Below, one piece after another: positions 46,231 to 54,707 of a DNA stretch of 64,000 bases. Source of the DNA: Calothrix sp. NIES-4105 (GTDB lineage Bacteria > Cyanobacteriota > Cyanobacteriia > Cyanobacteriales > Nostocaceae); NCBI RefSeq assembly GCF_002368415.1, contig NZ_AP018290.1, positions 2,803,614-2,867,613 on the forward strand. The letters are read 5' to 3'. The notes beneath the pieces were generated by a model. The model saw only the letters and a program-made list of their open reading frames with translations. It did no database searches and was not told the DNA's origin. Positions within the stretch are counted from its first letter, which is position 1; each line of letters opens with the position of its first letter. Both the position numbers and the translations under genes were made by a program.

Positions 46231-46791
46231 ATGAAATCAGAATTATTACTATTAAATATAGCATCATGGCTACCTCGTTCGCGCGCGAATGGACCCGGTA
46301 CAAGAATGGTAATATGGCTGCAGGGATGTCCATTTCGCTGTCCGAGTTGTCAAAACCCCGATTATCTGCAATATCAAGCTAAACACATCAAGACTGTAGA
46401 TTGGGTTTGGGAAGTATATCAACAAATACCCAACTTAACAGGGATTTCTTTTTCTGGTGGTGAACCCTTCGCACAAGCAGTAGCACTCGCAGAATTAGCA
46501 TATCGAGTCCGCGTGCATGGAGGTAATGTTGTGTGCTGGAGTGGATACCAACTATCCCAGCTACAACAAAACAATATACCAGGCGCCGCTCACTTACTAG
46601 ACGAAATAGACTTGTTAGTAGATGGACTATTTATCAAAGAAAAAGCAGCGAACTTACCATTGCGTGGTTCATCCAATCAGCGCTTACATTTTTTGAGTGA
46701 AAGAATTACACCCGATGACCTAATAACTATCCCCCGTCAAGAGTGGACATTAACACCATCCAAATATATGTACACAGGATTTCCTTCGTAG
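46231..46791 (+). CDS. radical SAM activase-like protein (NrdG type, single 4Fe-4S cluster)
   Basis: A 186-residue protein of the 4Fe-4S single-cluster (Fer4_12) group. The site is CX3CX2C at Cys33, Cys37 and Cys40 (QGCPFRCPSCQNP), preceded by GPGTRMVIWLQG and followed by ISFSGGEPFAQ, as in activating enzymes for glycyl-radical proteins. No glycyl-radical partner is present nearby, so the target may be another protein of the locus. I start it at 46231 (MKSELLLLNI), as homology begins there. It is followed by a strong inverted repeat. Confidence 0.88.
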   Translation: MKSELLLLNIASWLPRSRANGPGTRMVIWLQGCPFRCPSCQNPDYLQYQAKHIKTVDWVWEVYQQIPNLTGISFSGGEPFAQAVALAELAYRVRVHGGNVVCWSGYQLSQLQQNNIPGAAHLLDEIDLLVDGLFIKEKAANLPLRGSSNQRLHFLSERITPDDLITIPRQEWTLTPSKYMYTGFPS

Positions 46792-46851
46792 GGTGCGTGA
46801 AAGCTATTACAATCTACAATAAAATGAAATATTAAACAGCTTTCACGCACC
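46792..46851 (+). terminator. 14-bp inverted repeat after the radical SAM gene
   Basis: Arms GGTGCGTGAAAGCT (46792-46805) and AGCTTTCACGCACC (46838-46851) are perfect, with a 32-base loop. The left arm follows the stop codon directly. It may end the operon or be a dispersed cyanobacterial repeat; the long loop and lack of a T-run weaken the terminator call. Confidence 0.5.
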
Positions 46852-46921
46852 GTACAGTCACGCTCCCAGCAAGCGTTTAGTTAGATTCTAATTCAGTTCT
46901 AGGATTTTTGTTAACCCGCCC

Positions 46922-47710
46922 TTACGCTCCCATTCCCGAATAGCGCTTTAAACCCCGGCGCCATAATATCCTATTTAAACCCAAAAACAACAGCGTCCAA
47001 CCAATAGTCATAGAAAACCCCTTACCAACATCAGTAGGTAAACCGATTAAAAGACTTACAGGAAAATCTATTAAATAAGGAAACGGAGTACACAAAACGA
47101 ACGTGCGTACTGCTGGGGGAAAAACTTCCAACGGAGCAATCATCCCAGATAAAAACAAATAAAACAAATACCAAAAACTTTCCACAGAACTCGCGCGTTC
47201 AGTCCAAAACGCAAGCATTGCAAAAGTGTACTGAATAATAAACCGCAACGTAAACGTTAGCAACATAGACAGTGTAAATAGTAAAAGCTGCGACCAGCTA
47301 GGTATCCAAAAAGCCTGCGGATACAATACAAAAAATAACAATAGCAAAAAAACTGCAAAAGGCATACGAGCCGCGCGTTCAGAAACATGCGAAGTTACAT
47401 GATGCCATACAGGGTCTATAGGTTGTAGTAACCGAGGTGAAAGTTTACCTTCTACAACTTCACGCTCAAACTCCCACACCACCCAAACAACCGTAAACTG
47501 CCGTACAATAAACACAGCAATAAAATAACGAGCAAAATCAACAGGAGACAAACCAAATTGTCCACCTTGTGCAGCTTGCGTCCACACCCCCATCAATATA
47601 ATAGGCAGTGAACCAGCTAACACCCACAATATCAACTCCGCGCGGTATTCCACCATATAAGCGTAATACACCCAAAGGAAAGTCCTTGCTTTTTTCCAAA
47701 TCCAATTCAT
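46922..47710 (-). CDS. ABC-2 type permease (DUF/ABC2_membrane_6)
   Basis: A 262-residue membrane protein with about six hydrophobic segments. It matches the ABC-2 permease family (segments FTVVWVVWEFEREVVEGKLSP and SGMIAPLEVFPPAVRTFVLC) that works with an ABC ATPase in export. These systems usually have two such permeases; only one is present here. It is transcribed after the ATPase gene, separated by a single 60-bp repeat element. Confidence 0.88.
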   Translation of the reverse strand: MNWIWKKARTFLWVYYAYMVEYRAELILWVLAGSLPIILMGVWTQAAQGGQFGLSPVDFARYFIAVFIVRQFTVVWVVWEFEREVVEGKLSPRLLQPIDPVWHHVTSHVSERAARMPFAVFLLLLFFVLYPQAFWIPSWSQLLLFTLSMLLTFTLRFIIQYTFAMLAFWTERASSVESFWYLFYLFLSGMIAPLEVFPPAVRTFVLCTPFPYLIDFPVSLLIGLPTDVGKGFSMTIGWTLLFLGLNRILWRRGLKRYSGMGA

Positions 47711-47730
47711 AAATTATTAAAATAAAAGAC

Positions 47731-47790
47731 CTGTACGGGCGGGTTCAGCTTAATTTTCTTTATTTACCAAGATATATATAAACCGCCCCT
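47731..47790. repeat. single copy of the ACGGGCGGGTT/AACCGCCCC palindromic element
   Basis: One degenerate unit related to the arrays at 18504 and 53063, lying between the two ABC transporter genes. Its hairpin could reduce transcription of the downstream permease. Confidence 0.8.
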
Positions 47791-47797
47791 CCTAACT

Positions 47798-48778
47798 TTA
47801 CACAACTCCTGCCTGAAACACCCTACCTATAACTTCTTCCACAGGTGGCTCATTAACGGTTAAATCAATTACTTCCAAATCTGATAAAATTCGCGATACA
47901 GTGCGCGTCAGCTTTTCTTGCTCAACAATAAAACAAGCTGAACGACCTTCGACTTTTTTTACATCACCATAAAATTTCAGCTTTTCCTTTGAAATAGCGT
48001 GTGCTAACTCCACATTTACCTCACGGTATGGTGCAAACCGTTCGAGTAATCCATCTAAGCGACCATCGTACATTAAAGAACCTTGGTGAATCATAATTAC
48101 TCGTTCGCACAAAGCAGTAATATCTGCCATATAGTGACTGGTTAAAAGCACAGTCGCTTGGTAACGCTGATTATACTCCCGTAAAAATTCCCGCACTCCT
48201 ACTTGTGCATTTACATCAAGCCCTAAAGTCGGTTCATCAAGAAATAATACTTGAGGACGATGTAATAACGCAGCTAGTAACTCAGCTTTCATCCGCTCAC
48301 CCAGAGACAACTTCCGCACGGGTTGATTTAGCTTGCTATTTAATGAGAGCATCTCCGTTAACTCCCCTACCCTTGCTCTAAACTCAAAGTCGGAGATACC
48401 GTAAACAGCAGCATTAATTTTTAGCGAGTCCATAGCGGGTAAGTCCCACAATAACTGCTGTTTTTGCCCCATTACAAGCGTGACTTTCTGCAAAAATTCT
48501 TCTTGGCGCCGAAACGGGACATATCCAGCGACTCTCACATTGCCGCTTGTTGGGTGAACCAGTCCAGTGAGCATTTTCAGTGTCGTAGTTTTTCCCGCAC
48601 CATTAGGTCCCAAAAATCCCACTATCTCACCAGGGTTAATTTCAAACGAAACATCCTGGACAGCTTTAATTTGACGGTAAGTACGTCGGAAAAAGTGAGA
48701 TAATGTCCCTTTAATACCTGGTTCTTTAACTGCGACGGGGTAAAATTTGCTCAGATTTTGAGCAATGATGATAGACAT
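47798..48778 (-). CDS. ABC transporter ATP-binding protein, ABC-2 type
   Basis: A 326-residue ATPase read from the ATG at 48778 (MSIIIAQNLSKFYPV); the longest frame begins nine codons earlier at 48805. Walker A is GPNGAGKT, the signature LSLGERMKAE and Walker B VLFLDEPTLGLD. The N-terminal insert FYPVAVKEPGIKGTLSHFF is typical of the DUF990-linked exporters. It powers the permease next door; the substrate is unknown. Confidence 0.92.
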   Translation of the reverse strand: MSIIIAQNLSKFYPVAVKEPGIKGTLSHFFRRTYRQIKAVQDVSFEINPGEIVGFLGPNGAGKTTTLKMLTGLVHPTSGNVRVAGYVPFRRQEEFLQKVTLVMGQKQQLLWDLPAMDSLKINAAVYGISDFEFRARVGELTEMLSLNSKLNQPVRKLSLGERMKAELLAALLHRPQVLFLDEPTLGLDVNAQVGVREFLREYNQRYQATVLLTSHYMADITALCERVIMIHQGSLMYDGRLDGLLERFAPYREVNVELAHAISKEKLKFYGDVKKVEGRSACFIVEQEKLTRTVSRILSDLEVIDLTVNEPPVEEVIGRVFQAGVV

Positions 48779-49099
48779 ATGTTTATAGAGCGTGGTAAAG
48801 CACAAGCACCAAGGTCGTGTATAGGAAATACTAATATATTATTGGCGATTATTGATACAATTAGCTGAAATTATTTCTATTTATGTATTCTGGCTCAATA
48901 TTTCTTCTACTTTCGGATAGAAGCGCATATTACACGCAACATGCTAACGCTAAATTTTAACAAATTTTAACATTCGGTAATACAAATGAAAGCTCACACC
49001 GTTTGAGTTCAAACAAATTTTATATACTGCAAACTATAAAATCTTAACTCTTGTCATGAGTCGCGAACAAAGCATCTTTATCCAAGAGTTAGCTATTAA
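48779..49099. other. gene-free AT-rich region
   Basis: No coding frame or stable hairpin that I can support. It contains the ABC ATPase promoter at its left side and repeated TTTTAACAAATTTTAACA words near 48954-48970. Confidence 0.35.
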
Positions 49100-49550
49100 A
49101 TATGGTACACAAACCATAAATTTTTGGTACATCATAATTTTACTTATGATTAATAGTTTAATAATATCATTTTAATTAAATATAAAACTAACTTAAACTC
49201 ATCACGGTACCATTGTTTTTATGGTACCGTACCAATAATTAGGCTCATTTTGTACCAAAAAACAGTGTGATAAATGGTAGCATGGAAACATGATTTTTTA
49301 TCTCACTCAGTCTTAGCACTTCAACTTCGTACCGTGGTACAGTCGCAAAAAACAACGAAAAAACGTACTTTTTTACTGTACAATGCCCAAAATCGTACTA
49401 AAATAGTATGATTTTGCTTTGTTTATTGGTACGATTTTTGTGGCTCATACCTTAAGAATTGGTACAATACTGTATTGAAGATGGTGTTGGTAGTTCTTTT
49501 GTATTGCTAATTGTACCATTGAAAGTATGAGGCTGTACCAATAATTTTTG
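49100..49550. promoter_or_regulatory. cluster of GGTAC/GTACC words upstream of a helicase remnant
   Basis: About ten GGTAC or GTACC words, plus further single GTAC sites, occur in 450 AT-rich bases (about 49104, 49128, 49207, 49222-49230, 49253, 49327-49337, 49428, 49463, 49513, 49537), where less than one would be expected. Many extend to ATTGGTAC or its complement GTACCAAT, and one hairpin, GGTACCAT/ATGGTACC, lies at about 49207-49229. No gene is present. It could be an array of binding sites for a regulator or an incoming element's end. Confidence 0.5.
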
Positions 49551-49586
49551 GATTGCCAGTTTCTAAGTTTATTAAATATAAATTAA

Positions 49587-50222
49587 ACTTCAATAATAAA
49601 TATTTTATACAAAGAAAACACTTGCCGTCGCATTGTGCTAATAAGTATTTTTGATTCGGTGGAAAATTTAGTAAATAAGAATTATAAATGCGGTTTTTGC
49701 GATGTTTGTAATCCTAGTTTGAGGTTTGAGGTAGAAAGTGCGAATATTTTACTAGAAGAAGCTGAAATTGATGATATCAATAGGCAAACTAATAGGATTT
49801 TGGAAGAATTTGATCGACGAACTATTATTGATGTCTTGAATAAAACTATCGAACGTGGCGCCGTTGCTGGACTATTCGCGCGCGTGACTAATGTACTAGA
49901 ACGCTCTCCCACTAACTTGTCAGCGCTTTATCTAGCTGGAGGATTATCTAGACAACGTAAAGATAGAGAAAAAATTGCTTTTGACTATTTAGAATATGGT
50001 TTTAACGAAGGAATAAAACAAGGGTTATCAAACGATAATCTTCTAATATTTTATGAGGAAGCTGCCTTAATAAATCTAGAAGCAGCTTATGAATGGCTAA
50101 TACGACCTGGTGGACGCTGGGACAACAAAGAAGGATTCAACTTTTTATTCCAAGAGGCAAAAAATAAATTTGGCAATAGACTCAGTACAATACCATATAT
50201 TGATGCTATTATGGCAAATTAG
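49587..50222 (+). pseudogene. 5'-truncated RecQ-type helicase, zinc and C-terminal part only
   Basis: The open frame has no ATG; the part from 49635 (GTG) would give 195 residues. It begins in the zinc region: ENTCRRIVLI then NYKCGFCDVCNPSLRF, the C...CXXCXXC pattern of RecQ-like helicases. All helicase motifs are missing upstream. The remaining C-terminal domain (VLERSPTNLSALYLAGGLSR, FNEGIKQGLSNDNLLIFYEE) is long and still open, so the truncated piece may be expressed. It is followed after about 105 bp by a coiled-coil membrane protein gene. Confidence 0.75.
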
Positions 50223-50327
50223 AAAGTTGAATGAAATTAGTGATGAAGTTGCCTTATTAAAGCCAACATTGAGCAGCATCCGGCAAGGATTTGCATAAAT
50301 AGTTTAATTTTAGTGGAGGATAAAGAC

Positions 50328-51251
50328 ATGACGGATTTTTTAAAGAATTTAGAACAAGAGTTAGCTAGCTATCGTGCGAAATTTAAAGAATCATCAGAGA
50401 CATTAGGCGATTTAGCCAAAATTCAAAGCGATTTTGAAGGATTATCACAAAAATATAAGCAAATACAAGTAGAGCATCAAAAACTAAGTGAATTTGTCCA
50501 AGAATCACGCGCGGTTGCAACAGACTTGCAAAAGCAATCAAAAGATGCAATTAAGCAGATAGAGTTAGTGGGTGAGCATTTTCAGGAAGAATTTACTAAC
50601 TCACAGCAAGAAATTGTCGAAAACTTCACTCAGTTCCAGAAAGAATTAAATCAGCAGTTCAAAAAGTCTGAGTATGAATTACGTCAATTGTCAATAGAAA
50701 TAAAAGAAGAATCAAAAAATGCACTTGAACAAGTAACTCACAGCAACGAAGCATCTCAACAAGAAATTACTGCCTTAAAGCATGAAATTCTCGAAAATTT
50801 TACTCAATTCCAAAAAGAATTGAATTATAACTTTGAAAATTTAAATAATGAATCACATCAAAAGATAGTAGATATTCAAAGCGATATTAGAACTGAATCA
50901 AAGCGCTATCAAGAAGAACTTGGAGCAAAAGTTGAGGAGCATGTAGCAAATTTGGCTAGTAGTCAGCAAAAATTACAGCAATCTTTAAGCCGTCTAGAAT
51001 CAGAGCTTAATAATACAAATGCTTCAATAAATGGAGTCAAACAAAGTGTAGCACAGCAACTAGAACACATCCCAAACCGTTTTGCTATAGTAGAAGAGAA
51101 TCAGGCACGAATAAATCAAAAGATACTTTTTATTGGTGTAGGAAGCTTACTAGCAATTTTACTAGCCTTTGTATCCTTATTTATGCCACAAAGAAATAAT
51201 ACACCATCTCCTCAATCACAATCTTCACAACTCATAAATCCTAACAGTTAA
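50328..51251 (+). CDS. coiled-coil protein with C-terminal membrane helix
   Basis: A 307-residue protein. I start at the ATG 50328 because a strong ribosome site (GGAGGA) lies eight bases upstream; a longer frame at 50313 includes that site. Nearly the whole protein (about 5-255) is a coiled coil, with a duplicated EIVENFTQFQKELN / EILENFTQFQKELN unit. A membrane helix near residues 266-288 (ILFIGVGSLLAILLAFVSLF) precedes a short polar tail. No enzyme motif. Downstream of the helicase remnant it may be the surviving partner of a former helicase module. Confidence 0.7.
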   Translation: MTDFLKNLEQELASYRAKFKESSETLGDLAKIQSDFEGLSQKYKQIQVEHQKLSEFVQESRAVATDLQKQSKDAIKQIELVGEHFQEEFTNSQQEIVENFTQFQKELNQQFKKSEYELRQLSIEIKEESKNALEQVTHSNEASQQEITALKHEILENFTQFQKELNYNFENLNNESHQKIVDIQSDIRTESKRYQEELGAKVEEHVANLASSQQKLQQSLSRLESELNNTNASINGVKQSVAQQLEHIPNRFAIVEENQARINQKILFIGVGSLLAILLAFVSLFMPQRNNTPSPQSQSSQLINPNS

Positions 51252-51310
51252 TCTTCAATTCCTCTTCTCTGTTTCTCTGTGCCTCTGTGGTAAAAAAGAG
51301 TATGTATTTT

Positions 51311-51346
51311 ATTACCACAGAGACTTATAATAGCCTCTGTGGTAAT
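51311..51346. repeat. ATTACCACAGAG / CTCTGTGGTAAT inverted repeat
   Basis: Perfect 12-base arms with a short loop, placed between two converging genes and flanked on the left by CTCTGTGCCTCTGTGG-type repeats. Probably works as a terminator for both genes. Similar words occur near 7330 and 32385. Confidence 0.6.
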
Positions 51347-51394
51347 AAAATTTCTGTTGGGTCTTGTTCCTCGACCCAACCTACGATTACTACG

Positions 51395-53041
51395 TTACTT
51401 CCTTCTTCCAGAGCGTAATGCACTGAAAATAAGCCATAAACCTAATAAGCTAGCAGCAGCAAATAGAATGTTGGTGATTAGTGATAGCTGTAAAGTTTGC
51501 GCTTTTGTGGAAATAATTGCGGCGCCCATTATTAGTGAACCTACGAGGATACTTAATGACAGGCGATTGGCTGCATCGTCTAGAGTGCGGCGTATGCCGT
51601 CTAAACCGCGTAATGATATATTCCACTGTAAGGTTTCTGATGTTACCCGGTCTAATAGTAGTTCTATTTGACGTGGAGATTGAAGAGACAAACTTTTAAG
51701 GTCTAACGCAGTACGTAATAATGAACGTAATGGACTATCTCCTAATAATTGGCGCCTAAATAAGTCTGTAAGTAAAGGTTTAATTTCATCGAAGAAGTTG
51801 AGTTCAGGGTTAAAGCCACGTGCGACACCTTCTAAGTTCGCGAGGGTTTTGGCGTATAAACCCATGTTCGTTGGTAGGCGAATTTTATTGTTGCGTGCGA
51901 CTTGGAGAATTTCGTAAATGATTTGCGAGAAGTTTATTTGGGCAACGTTTAGGTTGTGATACTTCCGCAGCATTCGGTCATAGTCGCTTTCTAGTCGCGA
52001 CATGATTACTGGCTGAGTTGAGTCTGCTAGTTGTAATGTTAACTGAGCGCATCTTTGTGCATCTAAGTCAACTGTCGCAAGTAACATTTCTGTGAGAATT
52101 TGCTGAGTACGAGGATCAAGGCGCCCAACCATGCCACAATCTAAAATTGCAACGCGACCATCTCGCAAATAAAATAAATTTCCAGGATGGGGATCAGCGT
52201 GGAAAAAGCCATCTATATATAGCTGCTGGAAAAAGGCACGGAATAATAAAGTTGTTATTTCCTTACGTACAGTAACAGGGTCTTTGCCTTCATACTCAGT
52301 GCCAATTTGTGCTGATAGTAATGGAACTCCATCGAGCCATTCCATTACCATTATTTTGGGTGTGGTTACATCCCAATGAATTTGAGCAACGACAAGTTTT
52401 GTAGTGTCGAACCACTTACTTTTTGATAAATTACGACGCAGTTCGTCAGTAAAGCTAGCTTCGCGCGTAAAGTCGAGTTCAGCTTCAAGGGCTTTACAAA
52501 ATTCATCAGCGATAGATTTTATCTCGTAGTTTTGCCCAAATTCAGTGCGCGCGACTAAATCGGCGACACCTTGGATTAAAGTGATATCTTGAGCGATTGT
52601 GATATCAATACCCGGACGCTGAACTTTTATCGCTACTTCGCGACCATCTGCAAGAGTCGCACGGTGCGTTTGTGCTATAGAACCAGCTGCAACCGGAACG
52701 GGATTTATATATTTAAATGTTTCTTCTAGGGGACGTTTTAATTGTTTGCGGATAAGTATTTCTACTTCTGACCAGGCGACTGCTGGTACTTCGTCTTGTA
52801 AAGTTGAGAGTTCTTCTATGTATGAAGCGCTCAAAATATCAGGACGAGTTGACATTAGTTGACCCAGTTTAACGTAAACGGGCCCTAGGTCTACAAGAAT
52901 TTTTTTTAATACGGCTGGTGTCGGAAGTTGCGGGTCTTCTGGTTTTCCACCTGTAAGCAGGCGCCGCATGTAGTCCCAACCATTACGGAGGAGAACTTCG
53001 ACTATTTCGCGCTGACGTGGGACTGTTTGCGTTATAAACAT
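51395..53041 (-). CDS. ABC1/AarF/UbiB family atypical kinase
   Basis: A 548-residue protein. It has the KxGQ motif (VKLGQLMSTRPDI, about residue 56), the ala-rich loop substitute AAGSIAQTHRA, HADPHPGNLFY and ILDCGMVGRLD. Two hydrophobic segments at the C-terminus anchor it in the membrane. Family members support prenylquinone synthesis or handling (plastoquinone, phylloquinone) in thylakoids; the exact role of each cyanobacterial paralogue is not known. Length is typical. A 70-bp tandem repeat lies upstream. Confidence 0.92.
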   Translation of the reverse strand: MFITQTVPRQREIVEVLLRNGWDYMRRLLTGGKPEDPQLPTPAVLKKILVDLGPVYVKLGQLMSTRPDILSASYIEELSTLQDEVPAVAWSEVEILIRKQLKRPLEETFKYINPVPVAAGSIAQTHRATLADGREVAIKVQRPGIDITIAQDITLIQGVADLVARTEFGQNYEIKSIADEFCKALEAELDFTREASFTDELRRNLSKSKWFDTTKLVVAQIHWDVTTPKIMVMEWLDGVPLLSAQIGTEYEGKDPVTVRKEITTLLFRAFFQQLYIDGFFHADPHPGNLFYLRDGRVAILDCGMVGRLDPRTQQILTEMLLATVDLDAQRCAQLTLQLADSTQPVIMSRLESDYDRMLRKYHNLNVAQINFSQIIYEILQVARNNKIRLPTNMGLYAKTLANLEGVARGFNPELNFFDEIKPLLTDLFRRQLLGDSPLRSLLRTALDLKSLSLQSPRQIELLLDRVTSETLQWNISLRGLDGIRRTLDDAANRLSLSILVGSLIMGAAIISTKAQTLQLSLITNILFAAASLLGLWLIFSALRSGRRK

Positions 53042-53062
53042 AAATTTTAAAGTTAGGAATAA

Positions 53063-53272
53063 GAGTTAGTCGGGGCGGGTTCACCTAAATTTTCCATTAT
53101 TTACCAGGATATAGGTAAACCCGCCCGTACAGGAGTTAGTCGGGGCGGGTTCACCTAAATTTTCCATTATTTACCAGGATATAGGTAAACCCGCCCGTAC
53201 AGGAGTTAGTCGGGGCGGGTTCACCTAAATTTTCCATTATTTACCAGGATATAGGTAAACCCGCCCGTACAG
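53063..53272. repeat. three identical tandem copies of a 70-bp palindromic element
   Basis: Units start at 53063, 53133 and 53203. As far as I can see the three are identical. The ends (GGGCGGGTTCACCTA and TAGGTAAACCCGCCC) pair over 15 bases with one mismatch, leaving a loop of about 25 bases. It is related to the 73-bp units at 18504 and the single copy at 47731, in the opposite orientation. It lies right upstream of the ABC1 kinase gene. Confidence 0.92.
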
Positions 53273-53396
53273 GAGTTGGAGTTGGCGTGCTGAGTGTGAC
53301 TTATAGCTCCGCGCGTCTCAACTTTTAACTTCTCAAGATAGTTAAGTTATACTAAAAAAAGGTATATTCTGCCTCTGCCAAGGGTTTTAAATATTA

Positions 53397-53468
53397 AGTG
53401 CTGAGTAGAAAGTGCTGAGTGCTGAGTAAGTTAGCAGTTACAACTCAGCACTCAGCACTCAGCACTCA
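53397..53468. repeat. AGTGCTGAGT tandem repeat with inverted partner ACTCAGCACT
   Basis: A short left run of AGTGCTGAGT units faces a right run of ACTCAGCACT units, so the stretch can fold into a stem of at least 17 bases. It lies just downstream of the guanylyltransferase gene. The same word family is found inside the coding region of the kinase at 58276. Confidence 0.75.
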
Positions 53469-53476
53469 TAACTTAA

Positions 53477-54541
53477 TTAAAGTAAATCTTTAAATTTAGA
53501 GTCGCTTTTCAGGGTGTTGAGGACTTGTTTGATTTCTTGTGTACGGTCTTTTTTGACGATAAGGGTAGCATTGCCATCACGTACTATAACTACATCCTCA
53601 AGTCCAATTGTAACAATTACATCATCTTGATTTGATGCGTAGACGACGGCGCCTTTTGTGTCTAAGCCTACATGGGTGGCAAGTTCAACATTTGGTGTAT
53701 TTTCTTTTTTAAGAAGTCGTTCGATTGCATTCCAGTCACCGAGGTCATCCCAACCAAATTCTACTGGTAATACATATGCTAGGCCTGTCTTTTCCATCAA
53801 GGCGTAGTCTATACTCTTTTTAGGAAGTTTGGGGTAGATATCAGAACCATTTTTTTCTAAGGGTTCGATAATTTCGGGAGCATACGCGCGTAGTTCTTTA
53901 AGGACAATACCAGCCCTAAAAATGAACATGCCGCTATTCCAGCTAAAGCGACCCGTAGATAAAAATGTTTCAGCGGTTTCGCGATCTGGCTTTTCAGTAA
54001 AGCGGTTAACGTGATAAGCTGGCAAGTCATTAAAGATACCGCTTTTTTCGCCTTGTTCAATGTAACCGTAACCAGTTGAGGGGAACGTAGGCTTGATCCC
54101 CAACGTCACAATCGCATCTGTGGTTGCTGCTAGTTGGGAAGCTGTATTTATAGTGTGTACAAACACCTCTTGGTCAGCTATCCAGTGGTCTGCTGGAAAA
54201 AAGCCAATTATCGCGTCAAGACCGTAACGACGAGCTATTTCTAAACTAGTCCATGCAACTGCTGCTGCTGTGTCTCTTCCCTCTGGTTCAATGAGTAAAT
54301 TATTGGATGGCAGTTCTGTTAATTGGTCGCGAACACCCTGCGCGATCAAACTAGAAGTAATAACCCACAAGTTCTCCCAACCTGAAGCTAAACCTAGCAG
54401 TCGGTCGGCTGTAGCTTGTAAAAGACTTCGGTCAGTACCGTCGAGACACAAAAATTGCTTTGGTCGGTTGAGGCGACTCAGGGGCCAAAAACGCTCTCCT
54501 TTACCACCAGCAAGGATTACGGGAAAAAATGTGTTAGTCAT
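53477..54541 (-). CDS. mannose-1-phosphate guanylyltransferase
   Basis: A 354-residue nucleotidyltransferase that makes GDP-mannose from GTP and mannose-1-phosphate for polysaccharides and glycolipids. It has the pyrophosphorylase signature LAGGKGERFWPLSR with RPKQF (residues about 11-30), the FFPADHW segment and FTEKPD. It is the short form without the C-terminal isomerase domain. It is divergent from an LCP-family gene, which fits a role in cell-surface glycan assembly. Confidence 0.92.
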   Translation of the reverse strand: MTNTFFPVILAGGKGERFWPLSRLNRPKQFLCLDGTDRSLLQATADRLLGLASGWENLWVITSSLIAQGVRDQLTELPSNNLLIEPEGRDTAAAVAWTSLEIARRYGLDAIIGFFPADHWIADQEVFVHTINTASQLAATTDAIVTLGIKPTFPSTGYGYIEQGEKSGIFNDLPAYHVNRFTEKPDRETAETFLSTGRFSWNSGMFIFRAGIVLKELRAYAPEIIEPLEKNGSDIYPKLPKKSIDYALMEKTGLAYVLPVEFGWDDLGDWNAIERLLKKENTPNVELATHVGLDTKGAVVYASNQDDVIVTIGLEDVVIVRDGNATLIVKKDRTQEIKQVLNTLKSDSKFKDLL

Positions 54542-54707
54542 ATTGTCAGAAAACCTAAATTTAAAACATTACAAGTGTGTACTGTGAGCTTTTCTACTGG
54601 CAAGTTTAAAAGCTTGCATTAACATAGCCTTAAGGGAGTGGCCACAGAGTTAAGCTGGGGTTTCCCCAGTTGAACGTAAATGGCGTTGGTTGAGTGGGGA
54701 GATATTT

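Noticed and set aside
49100-49550. Plasmid-type replication origin
   Set aside because: GGTAC words are irregularly spaced and no replication initiator gene is adjacent; the surrounding genes are chromosomal.
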